Assembly (NCBI GenBank): GCA_010909165.1
Contig: MU008172.1
Span: forward strand, 744,001-808,000
Length of the DNA stretch: 64,000 nucleotides
Direction: 5' to 3'
Source: Anthoceros angustus
Lineage: Eukaryota > Streptophyta > Anthocerotopsida > Anthocerotales > Anthocerotaceae
Shown here in pieces: positions 11,020 through 22,665 of this stretch. The notes under the pieces were generated by a model. The model was not told where the DNA came from, made no database searches, and saw only the letters and a program-made list of their open reading frames with translations. Position numbers and translations under genes: made by a program. Each line of letters starts with the position of its first letter. Position 1 is the first letter of the stretch.

Positions 11020-13564
11020 CTATCCGTCATCAGCCTCATCAGCTTCCTCCGCATGCTGATCATCTTCTGCATCAGAGCGCCCTCCACCATCTCCTGCAGG
11101 ACCATCGGACTCCGCTCTTCCATCACCAGCCGTATCCTCCTCATCATCACTCTCACCACGATTATTTTGACTATGTTCCTTATGAGGTCTCTCCTCCTTG
11201 TCTTGTCCCATCGACTGGGAGGGGGCATGGCCACCATCATCTATACAGAAAGACAACAGTAAGACATTCACTACCTTCCGGTCGAGAACCAGCAGAAAAC
11301 ACATGTTATCAGGCTCCAATTAGGATATCACTTTCTAAACACACATGATATGAAATAGGCACAACCTTAAGTCACATTAGTTGGGATGTCTTCAGCATGT
11401 AAGCAGACACTAATTAACTGGTACTAACCACTTTCACCTCCATCTGAGGAGTCTCCCATTTCCGCCAGTTGCCTCCGTACTTGAGTCTCATACATCTGTA
11501 CAACCTCACGTTTTAAGAAAACCAATTTTGAACACAAGACCCGAGTGGTTCCTAAAATTTTACCAGGCACAAACAATCGTTTCCCTCCTATCTGTCCAGG
11601 TCCAACTAATGACAAAATGCTTGTGATCAGCACCTGAATTTGCCTTTTGACTGTCTCGAGAGCAATGACATCAGGAGCGTGGTCGACCTGTCAGTCAGTG
11701 GGAGAAAATACAACTTACAAGCACGTCCACAATGGCAGCTAGCTTAACTGTCAAGCCCCTGACAAAGCAGTGAAACCGTAAAAGATCTTCCAAGCAGTGC
11801 ACAGACCTCTTTCTCAAGTGCCTCCATAGGTATTTCAGACTGCCTGGACCCTTTCCGGTCTGAACCATTTTCAGCAGCATCAGCTGCTCCTGTCCCTGGT
11901 CGTCCTGGAGCATCATGAGTAGCCAATTTCTCACCAGATAAGGAGGGAGCTCGTGCACCTCTTCCTCTTCCAAGGCCAGATGGCACGACACTAGCTGCCC
12001 TCTTAACCCCACGCCCTGTCCCACCTCGATCACCTGACGGTGCATCTAATTGAGCCCCCTTTGACCCCGCAACAGGCACCAGGGGAGCATCTACCCACTT
12101 GAGATTGCCTGGACCCACCTGCACGACCACTAGTCAAATACGCCGAACAAGATAGACCAGCATTATCAGAGTGGGGGCATTGCATACAATGCAGTGCAAC
12201 AGGGTGGGGTGGGGTGGGGTGGGAGGGAGGGGAGGGGTTGGGAGGAAGTTTTAGGGAGAAGGAGAGTTTGGGGGAAGGGATAAGCGCGCCAGGAAAAGGG
12301 GAAGCAGTTGGGAGAAAGGGGGCACCTCATGCAAATTGACCCATTCCCACGTCTCCTCGGGAGTGTTCATGTCATAAGTAAGTGCATGTTTCTTCTGCTC
12401 ATGGCCATCACAGATTCAAGGAATGGTAACCAATCAATAAAATGCGTTGACTCAGCGTGAGCAGATGCTGGGCTCTGTAGAAGAGACAAGACAAGCACCT
12501 CTTGAGGATCGTAGTTGGTTATAACGCCTTCGTAGAACTTGTTATCCTCAGGCCAGCGTGTCTTCACCCTCCGTCCAATGCATGCCTCATCTGGTGCAGT
12601 GCCAGCAGCCCTATTTGAAGCAGTTGGTCCCGTGCCATGCGATGGTCCCGGAGAAACTTTGGATGGAGCAGCTGCTGGATGGCGTCCCTGCGAGACAAAG
12701 GACAAGTTTTACAGCCCGGTAGGACACAGACGGACGGCGTTGAGGAGTTGCAAGGTGAGAGGAGGCGGAGACAATACCGCCTTGCTCTTCTTGCCCCGTA
12801 GACCCACGGACCGCTTTCCTGGGGTAGGAGAGGGCAAGGATGATTGAGAGCCCGGTACCTTGGGTACCTGCAGAGAGGCCAGTGCAGAAGACGGTTGTGA
12901 ACCATGACCTGTCTTTTGCTTCTTGCGTGCCACGGCTGGATCGTGGTGCGGTGTGATGGTAGAAGCGGGTGCCGGGAGGTCGGAGGCCCTGGATTCCCTG
13001 GACCGCCCACCCAGCCAAAGCACACATAAGCACAGGGCAGGCAGCAGGGCAGTGGCAGAAAACAAGAGACTGGCTCCGGCAGCAAGCAGAACCCAACCTT
13101 ATTTGCCTCAGGTTGACATCGCAGCGCACTTTGTGCAAGACGTCCCGATGATCGCCGTCCGCAACCCTTAGCTCCTTGCGCAGATCGGACATGAGCTGCT
13201 CTTTCTCCTGCACGACCACAACGGGGCACGGAGCAGGGCATCAGGGAAGGCCTGTCGGCGAGGAGGGGAAGGCGGTGGCCAGTACACCTACCCATGAGAT
13301 GGCCTCCGACTGCGCCCCGAAGGCCCGCACCACCATGGTGTAGGCGTCGAACTCCAGCTTCTTGAGCTGGTTCTCGGCCTGGATGGCGGCGGGGTTGGAG
13401 CGGCCATGGTGGAAGGCCGTCTGCGCAGCCTGCGTGGGTACCCTGCCGTTGCTGCTGCCGGTGCGGCCCCCGCGCGTGACACGGGAGGAGGGCAGGGACT
13501 GGTGTTGGTGCTGGGGGGGTAGGTCGTCGTCGGTTCCGGAGTCCTGGTCCATCATCCCTGGCAT
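11020..13564 (-). CDS. EMSY-like protein: ENT domain plus Agenet/Tudor-like domain
   Basis: This nuclear, chromatin-associated protein belongs to the plant EMSY-LIKE (EML) family. Exon 1 (13564-13292) starts MPGMMDQDSG and begins the ENT domain (LEFDAYTMVVRAFGAQ). Exon 2 (13207-13098) continues it with EKEQLMSDLRKELRVADGDH. After a basic Ser/Pro-rich linker, the Tudor/Agenet domain reads ACIGRRVKTRWPEDNKFYEG and VITNYDPQE near 12600-12500. It continues in the next exon (about 12390-12325) with HALTYDMNTPEETWEWVNL, the strand pattern expected to bind methylated histone lysine. Downstream exons encode a linker, a helical stretch (about 11640-11430) and an acidic tail that stops at 11020. Exon order and phases agree with known EML proteins. 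The exact joins of the three last exons are less certain. Confidence 0.87.
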
Positions 13565-14220
13565 TCCCCCTGCCAGAGAGCGGCTCTCATGGATGCGTCC
13601 AGCTCGCCTGCGGCCGCTTCTCTTCTCTTCGCTTGGCGCTACCTTGCCTTCGCCTTACCAGGCCCCGGCCCCGGCCCCGGCCTCGGCCTAGACCTGGGCC
13701 CGTCCCTGGCCTCGGCTCGGCTTTTCCTGCCTTGCCTTGCCTTGCCTTGCCTTGCCCTGCCCCTGCTCCTGCCCCTGCCCCTGCCTCTGCCCCTGCCCCT
13801 GCCTTTGCTTCTCCCGTTTGCTCGTTACAATGTCCGGCGCTGCGCCCCCTGCTTCTCCTCCTCCTCCTCCTCCTCCCCCTTACGCTCCTTTCACTCAATG
13901 CCTCGCCTTGCCTTAACTGCCAGCGTCTGCTGCCGCTGCCGCTGCCGCATACCCATGCTAGCTCCCACACCACTGCCTTCGCCTCCCACTGCTCCCCGCA
14001 AGCCTCCACCCCGTGCCGGTGCCGTGCCGTGAATTTGAGTTCCCGTTTTTTATTTTCAACTTCTCTCCCCAAACTTAAATCAAGATTTTGTCGACACATT
14101 CTAAAAGATTCTACTGTGGCCGTTCAAGCTCCCATTCCGACCAGTTCATGCACACATTTCTTTTTGAGTGAAATTGATCGGGTTCATGAACACATTTCTG
14201 TCCACACCGTGACATAGGTT
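13565..14220. repeat. GC-rich low-complexity 5' flank of the EMSY-like gene
   Basis: CCCCGG, CCTTG, CCCCTG and CTCCTC runs fill 13655-13870. They leave several frames open on both strands and explain the long Pro/Leu- and Gly/Arg-rich frames, which I do not accept as genes. The interval is probably the 5'UTR and promoter of the minus-strand gene. Confidence 0.7.
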
Positions 14221-14544
14221 ATATTAATATTTAATAATAAAGAAAACATAAGTATTCTAATCACTTATGCATAAAGCAATACTTAAACCATTTTACGTTT
14301 TCCATACAGCTCGATCCTAACAGGGTGCATGGATTTCATTTTCGAGTCCAATGGCTCTCTCTCATGATATCCATTGGATACAACATTTTATAAATGCATT
14401 TTTATTCAAGTATTATGTAATAGTTATTAGTATTGATTTTTTTATCATTTTTTCTATTCAATACATATGTGGCCTATTAATGATTTTTTCTGCATTCTCA
14501 TATGGTTCGAAAAATAAAAACCTACTTGTTGTGACGATCACTAA

Positions 14545-14600
14545 TTTCCAACCTCCTAGAGGCACACTTCCTTTCCAACCTCCTAGAGGCACACTTCCTA
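14545..14600. repeat. 27-bp tandem duplication
   Basis: TTTCCAACCTCCTAGAGGCA occurs at 14545 and again at 14572. Confidence 0.85.
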
Positions 14601-14745
14601 GGGCAATCGTGAGGAAGGGGTGAAGGATAGCTGTCCCAAGCCTCTCTTCACATCTTCTAGGAGTAGTTGATTCTTTTACACTTGTGTGGTGAGCAATGGC
14701 GAGAAATATGAAGGTTAGAGATAAGCCACCGGTTGCTATAACCGG

Positions 14746-15348
14746 CTATCTTGCAAGGGAGCTCTTACTTTTTGGTTCAGCGGGTGGTGCCTCCTCCATA
14801 TCGTCATCAAACGCATAATAAGCCATTGCTTCCTCAGACAACGAGGATAACTCCGCTATTAAAGGATAATGAACACTCTTGCTGAACACAGGGCACTGTT
14901 GAGACATTGCCATCCTTTGTGCAGGAAACCTTCTTGGATTTTCAGCAAATGATGCTAATGACTGCAGGCTCCTCACAGCGCCAGAAGCGGAAGACATGGA
15001 CGCTCCCATCTCCTCATCGTGACTGGACAAAGAGTTCTCATATGTTGGTGTAATCTAATTTTGAACGGACATTGTTGCTGCAGGGGCTACACGCTTGTTG
15101 AGCATCGATGTTGTTTCCACTTCCAAGATGGCAATCATAGCAGCAACCACAGCATCCTATACTAGTGGCTGCTCCACCTCTATGGACCGTGCATCAGCTG
15201 ACGTCTTTCTACGCGCCCTTGGCCACATATAATTTGGATGATAAACGCCAGCAGGTGCGTCATGACGGTCAGCCACAGGTGTAGGTGTAAGGATGGAACA
15301 CGATAATTTTGCAAGGGGGGGAATATACATGATGGGGGTTTTGTGCAT
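14746..15348 (-). pseudogene. Broken open frame, possibly a transposon remnant
   Basis: One minus-strand frame runs from 15348 to 14746 and is interrupted by two in-frame stops (15157-15159 and about 15055). Composition on both sides of the stops is protein-like (Ser/Glu-rich, for example SSHDEEMGASM and FDDDMEEAPP). I cannot assign a family. The surrounding AT-rich, repeat-bearing DNA fits a decayed mobile element. Confidence 0.3.
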
Positions 15349-18027
15349 TTTATCCTTTGAAGAGGGTTTCCGGTGGGTCTAAATCTAGCTTTTCGTGGCA
15401 TATTAAGAAAATTTACCACAAAATCATGGTCTCACACCTTTGGTCGCATTGTTTTCGTGAACACCAGTGGCCTGTGCAGGGTGAAGGCTTTCCACAATAC
15501 AATGATTTATGGCATAATTGAACCCATGTGGTTGACCATTGCTGCCGGGGATATGCACGTCATTCCGATCCTTGAACAAGGGCACTATGTAAGAACACCA
15601 AAAGCGGTACCTGTGTGGTTGTTTATATATACTACCCATTGGGTGTGTACCTGGGTGTGCAGCGAAAGGGTGGCAGCCGACCGGCGCCCTTTCGGTGTAT
15701 ACTCATGTTTTAGGGTTTAGGTCACAGTTCCGTGCCATCCTATTCACCTTGCAAGTAGAGTGTGCGCACTGTCGTGGGCCAATTTGGTTGAGTAAACGAA
15801 GACATTGGATTTCAAATTAATATTCAAATGGAACCCTCTTCAATAAGCACCTTCGTTCTGGACTTTTTACCATCCCTCACATAGTTGTTTCAAGCAACAG
15901 AATGCCGCAAGACCATAAGCGGAAGGTCGGGTTACCCTATTCATTGTACTAGATCAATGCAGAATGACGCACTGCGAAGTTCCCTTGAAGAAAATGACCG
16001 CCATTTGTGGGGAACAAAGAGGACTTGGACTGCATGCACACGATTTCATTACGATACAAAATAGCCGGGGAAACGATGGGCGAACTATTTAAATTGAGTC
16101 GATTTGTCCTTCTAGAGTTAAGAGTAGTAACTCTTGCCTCGATTGCAATGCTTGCCTTGATTGTCACCTTTAACCTTGATTATATCTGGTTTTCGATGTC
16201 TAATGAAATGACAGGTTTAATAAATGGCTAGAGATATAGGGTTATTCCCAATAGTATACTACCTTGAAAGAATTACAAACAAAAAACACCTCACCCTATG
16301 TTCCATTGTGTGGGAAAGTATGAGCATACCACCTATTTGGGATTTATACAGCGGCGTTTCTTGTGCCTAAATCCCGGAGAGTGGCTCTACCGATTCTATA
16401 CAAAACATGGACATTATTCAATAACCCTATCCTTGCAATGAGAGTATTATGTAGACATATTTGCAACTTCCGACCTCCACTATGTATCTTAGCAATCTTG
16501 GGTGTTAGGTGCTACTCATAGCATTGCAATTTTTTAATGATAAAATACATTACTAATTAGGATACTATTCCTTAGGACACCTAGAAATCCCTTGAATTAA
16601 GTAATATTTAATTTTTAGGGCTAGAAGTAGTTATTTTACTTTATGGTGATTGCAACTACCTACAACCACCTCTACCTTTTAATACTTCTACATTCTTTCA
16701 ATACAATTAATGCTAGAAACTCTTTGCGCAAGTGTCTGATTCTCATCATGATATCATAGCCTATCCAAACCATATGGATCCTAGTTTTTAGGCATATATA
16801 ACTCTCAAGTACATGTGAATCTCTTTTTTCCCCTAGACATATTAAGTATGCTGATATTATGTGGGGTAGAAACTCTCATTATAGGAGTCCCTACACATTT
16901 ATTAGTTCCCGCTAAAAATAAACTTAGTAAATTAACATATAGCAGAGGAGAAATAAGAAATGCATATATTGTTAGCGATTATGTTAAGAACTTATCAGCC
17001 ATAGTAGCTTCTACTTGTAATTTCAGCTTCCCTTCATTATCCTCTTTTCTTTCCGGGAAAAAGCCTAACCACTCATGCCCCATATTTGCCACATGGCTAC
17101 AAATTGTTAGTTTATCATATCCTTGTCACAATCCTCTCCATCATAGACCACGCAAAGAAACAGACCATTCACCAGCTCTTGAAGCTTTTTAGCTGCAAAG
17201 AGATCAACACATATATGAGTTCGGAGACATCGTTCTCTCTACCTTGGAATTCCCTCGCAGATATCTTGAGAGTCACAGGGCCAACATTTTGATAGGCTCC
17301 CAAATACATATCTCATTGTGGAAGGTCGCTCAATAAAGCTTCCTCAAGCAAGGCTTCATCAGGGACATGCAGAGGTAATGTTGTCTCTTCCACCTCGATT
17401 CTCGAATACTATTTACAAGGGCAGTGTAAAGCTAACCCGATGCTATTTTCCACAATCACAGCAATCTCCTCTTGGTCTACCCAGAAAGCTTCCCACCATT
17501 TGTACTCATCCGTTGTCACACACGCCCTTCAACCAGAAAGACCCTTCTTCAAATGAGCAACTCCTTCTGTTGACCGCACCCCCGCTTGGGATCCTTTTTT
17601 GTCCCGTACCCGTAATGCCATAAAAGGTGCTGCAATGATGCCGGCGTTATATAAACCCCATGTTGAGAACTATAGTATGTTGTGATCTTGCAAACTCTCA
17701 TTGTAAAAGCTCCTACAGAGTGCCACGTTGTCAAAATACAACATAAAAAAATACCCCATGTTGTAAAACATCAAAAAAATATTGTAAAGTATTAAAAATC
17801 TAGACAAAAATAATACATGAGCTGCAAACCACCGTTGTAAAACGACAGACGTCTAAAAACCCTCTCTCTCTAGTCTTGAAGGGATAGTAAAGTACTGGTT
17901 TTCTAGTAGTGACGGGAGGTCGGTAATTGCTTATGACACTGTAGTGAAAAAGCAGGTCTACCCCTCCCAACAAGGGGTTGAGGGTCGTCCATGCCAGAGG
18001 AGTGTAACCAAAGATGATTATAGAGGC
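15349..18027. other. AT-rich intergenic DNA, no gene supported
   Basis: Only short frames without recognisable domains are present, for example 16815-17192. No conserved motif or convincing exon chain was seen. Confidence 0.5.
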
Positions 18028-18125
18028 AGGTTGCTCCAAGCCATTCTTAGGATTAGTCTTGACATTCCCTGATCACTCACACTCATCTTGATCAGCAATT
18101 CAGCCTCGAGGGTTATTGCCCAAAC
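18028..18125 (+). repeat. Dispersed repeat, copy B
   Basis: The block begins GGTTGCTCCAAGCCATTCTT and runs to CAGCAATTCAGCC. It matches 10548-10692 but lacks the internal duplication present there. Confidence 0.85.
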
Positions 18126-20350
18126 ATGCAAATATGAAGGTTATCCTCTTAGCAAATGGCCTCGAAATTGCAAAATCGATTTCGCTCTTTATGCTATCAT
18201 AGTCTAAAATAAAGAATTATAATTTGGAATGAGGAAGGGCCTAGTTACCACCGAAGAGATAAGTAGGCCCATCCACCATGAAAATATTTTCCCTATTGGT
18301 GATGCTCTAGAGATAGACCATTAAAGGTCACGCGAGAACCATTGCGAAAACTTGAGGACTACAACGACCTACTAGTACCAACTACATCCAAGCCCCTCTC
18401 AATATCTAGCTTGCTAGAATCAATTTAGGGCCTATTTGGGTACCCACGTACTACTAAGTACCCGAATACCTGGCCTATTATGCGCTTGAGTACCATATGC
18501 TGCTTTTGATTCCTTCTAAATATCTAAAGGTACTTACCCAACCCTGTGATCTCTACCAACAATCCGCCAAAATCTTTTGAAGGGGAGCTTGCACCTGGAT
18601 AAATGGCTAAAATCTGCAAGATCTACGCAGAGCCTGATTGGGATAGAAAAGGAACCCGTGCCTCCAGTCGTGTGCCTGCACATGTAGACGGGAGGGTAGC
18701 TCTCTAGATGCAAAAGCGGGCCTTAAGATGGACCGAGCACATGATGGAAGCGCTGGTCCTCATATGTGTGAGGACGCAGCCTCATGCGTGCCTCTATTTG
18801 TGGGGCCCCATCCCCATCTGCCAAAGTAGGTTGGGGGTGTTCTTTCTTGAATGTATGTGCGTGTAGGTTGGGACCGCGCCTCCATCTTCAAACTCGTTTT
18901 CAAACATGTCCTTGCATTTCTAAAGCATCAAGCTTGTGACACAAAGCATAAGAATTAGAAGTCGTCTCTGAAGCAACAAGCTTGCTCTATTGTGACACAA
19001 AGCCTAAGACTAGGAAACGACATAGAACTTGGAGGATTGTTTGGAAGCGCCTTTGCTCCCCCTTGTAGAAAAACAAGAGCCCATCTGTTCCCGGCGTCCA
19101 CCTCGTTCCAATTCTTCCCGGGAATATATTGTTCTCACCTAGGCGCATAGAGACAAGCATAGTCACCACACCAGAGTGGTCATGCAAAGGCGAGAATTGG
19201 CACACTTTACATTTATTTCTTTGTGATGGATAGGCGAGGATCTATTTCTACATGTCTACAATATGTTATAATGTGCTCAATTTCCTCCCGTGGGAAAACT
19301 TGGGATAAACTCTGTCCCTGTCCTCAAGACAATAATCTCTCAAGTTAAATTAAGTCCTGGCCAAAGCAATGTAATTGCCCATCAACTTCCCTAATCTAGT
19401 GCAGCTTCGGTGCTTAGTCATTCGTGAATTTGAGTGTCTTGTGCCTAAGACGTCTCCTATATGCTAACATCCTTATATTTCTTTCATGATGATGTTCACA
19501 CTGTCCTATCTTTTATTATTGTGGCAACCAATGTAACCATGTCGAAAGAAAAATGAAGATTTCAAATTCATACAAAAGACGACTCAACACGCAGGACACT
19601 TTGAGAAGTTATTGGTTAACGGTGGTATGAATGTACTATGTTTTTAGTTCTTTGCATATGTAGTTACTAGAATGAGCTTATCTCTTAAATAACTCTACAA
19701 TCTTTCCCATAAAAATGCTCAACGATTTTTTCTTTGTCAAATTTTGATCATTAGATTCCCAAAAAGTAATCACATACTCCTTTCCGCAAGGACTTTCCAT
19801 GACACCCCCATCATAAAAAATGCTCATAAAACAGTAACATATCAACTCCGTTCTTCCTTTTCGGTGTTAAAACTTTTGATTATTAATTATGAGAAACGTG
19901 CAACAAACAAACTCCCTCGTCGTAGAACAAGCACAATTAGACTTTCAAAGATGCACTTCAGAAGCTTCCGCCAGCTCACTGTCATCCAGGTTACATCACG
20001 TCAAAATCTCAATTTCGAGTAATCCTGCGTTAAACGCTACCTAAAGTATTGTTCACTGCTGTTTGGGCTTTCTGCCCATGCGAAATACTAGATTGGTTAT
20101 CTGGAAGTCGCCTGACTTCCAAGCTGCTCTCCTTTAGCTCCATCTGCAGCCAAGAAAAAGCAAGTCACTGAAAACTTCGACTGGGAGGGCACTGCCTCTT
20201 TTTCTTTTCAAAAGGGTTGTTTCATGATCGAAGGTTAACAGTAATTTCTCTGTAAACTGGTTTGCGAATAGAGATCAGACTGTGGGCAGAACGGAAAACC
20301 CGACATCTCTCTGGCCTCACAAGCCCAGGCAACAGCAGTCAACAGGCCTG
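18126..20350. other. Intergenic, no gene seen
   Basis: A short imperfect duplication (AAGCTTG...TGTGACACAAAGC...TAAGA) sits at about 18928-19010. Otherwise only short unassignable frames occur. The last few hundred bases may be the 3'UTR of the oxygenase gene. Confidence 0.45.
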
Positions 20351-22025
20351 TCATGTTTTGGCTTCACCTGTCAGTTTCAACTTTATCACAGCAAGCTCCT
20401 GCTCGACATACTCTCCTGCAACCGTGGCGGGATACAGGGGTGCCAAGGGGCTTTCAGCGAAGTGGCCAAGAGGTTGCAATATGGCGTCAGAGGCAATGTG
20501 CCCAAACACCTGCACAAAACTGGCATGTAAGGAGAGTCTGAGAACATCATTCTCCAGGTGGTTGTTGCAGCACTAGCTAAACCTTACCGTGGAAGAAACT
20601 CTCCAAAGGCTCTTCCCAGATTCTTTTGCAGCATTGACAGCTTTAATCGTCTTACTACTCACAGCCACCTCGTGCATTCCGGCTCTGCACTCTCCACCGG
20701 TTAGCCACTCCAGCTGCCATGTGCAGGCTTGTCAGTACAAGCTCAGGAGCACACAGATTATAATTTACGTGGCTTTGCACGACATAGACCCAGGAATCTC
20801 CCGAATTGACCAACAGCTTTGGTACATATTCCGGAATGCAGTTGACTTCCATGAACAAACCAGCCTGTACCTGTTTTCCAGCTTGGAGGAGGAGGCAGCC
20901 AGAAGGAACATTCACGTTAAGTTTCCGGCCATCCCTCAGCCATATGAAGAGCCCCGGAAATCGACTTCGACCATGGATGCTGAGGAAGTTGAGGTCATAA
21001 TGGTATCCTGCAAAAACGTTTCCTTCTTCGCTATATCGTGAAAGATCACTACCTGTAGGAGCCAGCAAATGTGGTCCCTGCAAGCCTTGGCATGGAAATG
21101 TGTCAAACCTAATAATCTAAGAACCCTCTCTCAATCATCAAGCTGCTATCGCGAAGCTGCGGACTTGCCTGTGACATGAGGGATGTAAATGCTGACTTCG
21201 AAAGACCGAAGCCCAGGGCAGCCATCTCTGCAACCACCTGATCAAGTACAAGTTTTGATTCCCTTGCTATCCATCAGATGCAGCCAGAAGAGTGAAAGTA
21301 CTACCTCCACTGCTGCTATCATTTTATGACCCCATTCATTCATGACTTCAGTCCACTCTGGGAAGCCCTCCGGCACCACAGGCTCAGCGTTTAGTTCCTG
21401 GACAAAGCCCCAGCCCCACGTCCCTGAGTAAGAATTGACATATCGGACAGGATGCTGCTGTTCCAGTAGGCATCCCCGGTTTCTTCCTCACCTGGAATCG
21501 TGTAATAGTAGGGCGGGGACCAACCCTCCACATGTAACGCCATTTGGGATCAGGCCCTGAAGGTAGCTGAGGACGGAAATCTAAAGGCATCTGCTGAATC
21601 TGGGCCTGGAGCTCCGGGTCCACTGCACATCGCGGCAACTCAACCCCTTCTGGTGTCACTCCTACCTATGACATCCGCTGGAATCAGAAGAGAAATCTTG
21701 TGGGCATGTGCCTGCTTGAGAATCTCCGTTACTTTCAGTGCAGGTGTGAAGAACAAACCTGGTAATGCAGATGAGGTCGCTCCTGTTGCCGTTTAAATTC
21801 TTCGGTCTGGCCAAAATAGCGCTCCATCATGTCAATGAACCTATCATTGTCCTCGCATGAGCATCGTGGGTCCCGGATGACCAGTGCCCCATGCTCCCTC
21901 AGGCAAACTGCTGCCTCCTCACACAGTTGCCTCACATGGGACGGGCAATCATCTGCTGTTGCATAGTCTGGCAGCAGCGGGGAGCACTTCAGGTACGGCT
22001 CCAGCTCGATCACAGGCAGCTCCAT
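20351..22025 (-). CDS. 2-oxoglutarate/Fe(II)-dependent dioxygenase, uncharacterised plant family
   Basis: The protein begins MELPVIELEPYL at ATG 22025, a DIOX_N-type start. Reading the exons in order gives ERPHLHYQ, then GVTPEGVELPRCAV and DPKWRYMWRVGPRP (about 21660-21500), and QGPHLLAPTGSDLSRYSEEG (about 21080). The core follows as YHYDLNFLSIHGRSRFPGL with the His-x-Asp iron ligands. A short exon near 20690-20650 reads LEWLTGGECRAGMHEV and supplies the distal His. The next reads KESGKSLWRVSST, and the last ends GEYVEQELAVIKLK before the stop at 20351-20353. The His-Asp-His set is therefore present, and an Arg for the oxoglutarate carboxylate is plausible in the RSLWRVSST-like stretch. The family is conserved in plants, but I know no substrate. 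It is transcribed divergently from the hydrolase gene at 22666. Confidence 0.85.
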
Positions 22026-22080
22026 CGCTGGAATCCTGCAGAAAGAAACAACCCGATGCCGGAATCAAGCACTGAGTAAG

Positions 22081-22180
22081 CACTGACTAATATGGAGGGA
22101 AGACATGCGTCGCACTTCCCGACTTTGTCCCACTGACTAGTATGGAGGGAAGACATGTGTAGCACTTCCCGACTTTGTCC
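22081..22180. repeat. 50-bp tandem duplication in the divergent promoter
   Basis: CACTGACTAATATGGAGGGA starts at 22081 and recurs at 22131. The units differ at about three positions (A/G, C/T, C/A). They lie 56 bp beyond the oxygenase start codon, on its upstream side. Confidence 0.93.
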
Positions 22181-22665
22181 ACGATGCTCTTTAAACTGCG
22201 ACCCTACATAATTACGCAATTTGATCCACTCAATTCTGGATGCGCCGGGAATCACAATTTCCACTCCTCCTAGTACACTGTCTACGTTCTTACACGCAGC
22301 TCTGCCCGCCTGTTGTTTTGCTGCGTGAAAGCGATTTGCTGTCATGCAGTCTTTGCAGAGCTCTAATACACGTCGCCTCGCCGCCATGAGCACAACTTTG
22401 AGGGCGTTGCTGCGACAATCGTGCTGTCCTGGGCTCGACTCAATCAGAAGTGTACGAACAGCGCAACTCGTTGCTCCCCAGCGAGCAGCAGCAGGACGAC
22501 AACCATGTTTGCTCGCAGCTCGATCAGCTGTTGGAGGGCCTGCCCATTCAGCCTCGGTAAGAGCTGGGTACGTTGGTCAGCCATCGCTCCTACCTGATCC
22601 TTTGTCAAGCCGCCATTCCGTGACAAGTGGTCACCTGCCTGTAGGTTGATTTGGCAGGAACACAA
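22181..22665. other. Upstream region shared by the divergent oxygenase and hydrolase genes
   Basis: I see no supported gene. Short frames on both strands, such as 22010-22393 minus, lack recognisable domains. Both 5'UTRs are expected here. Confidence 0.5.

Noticed and set aside
13587-14217. Long frames on both strands, Pro/Leu-rich and Arg/Gly-rich
   Set aside because: GC-rich low-complexity runs suppress stops in all frames; no domain or intron pattern.
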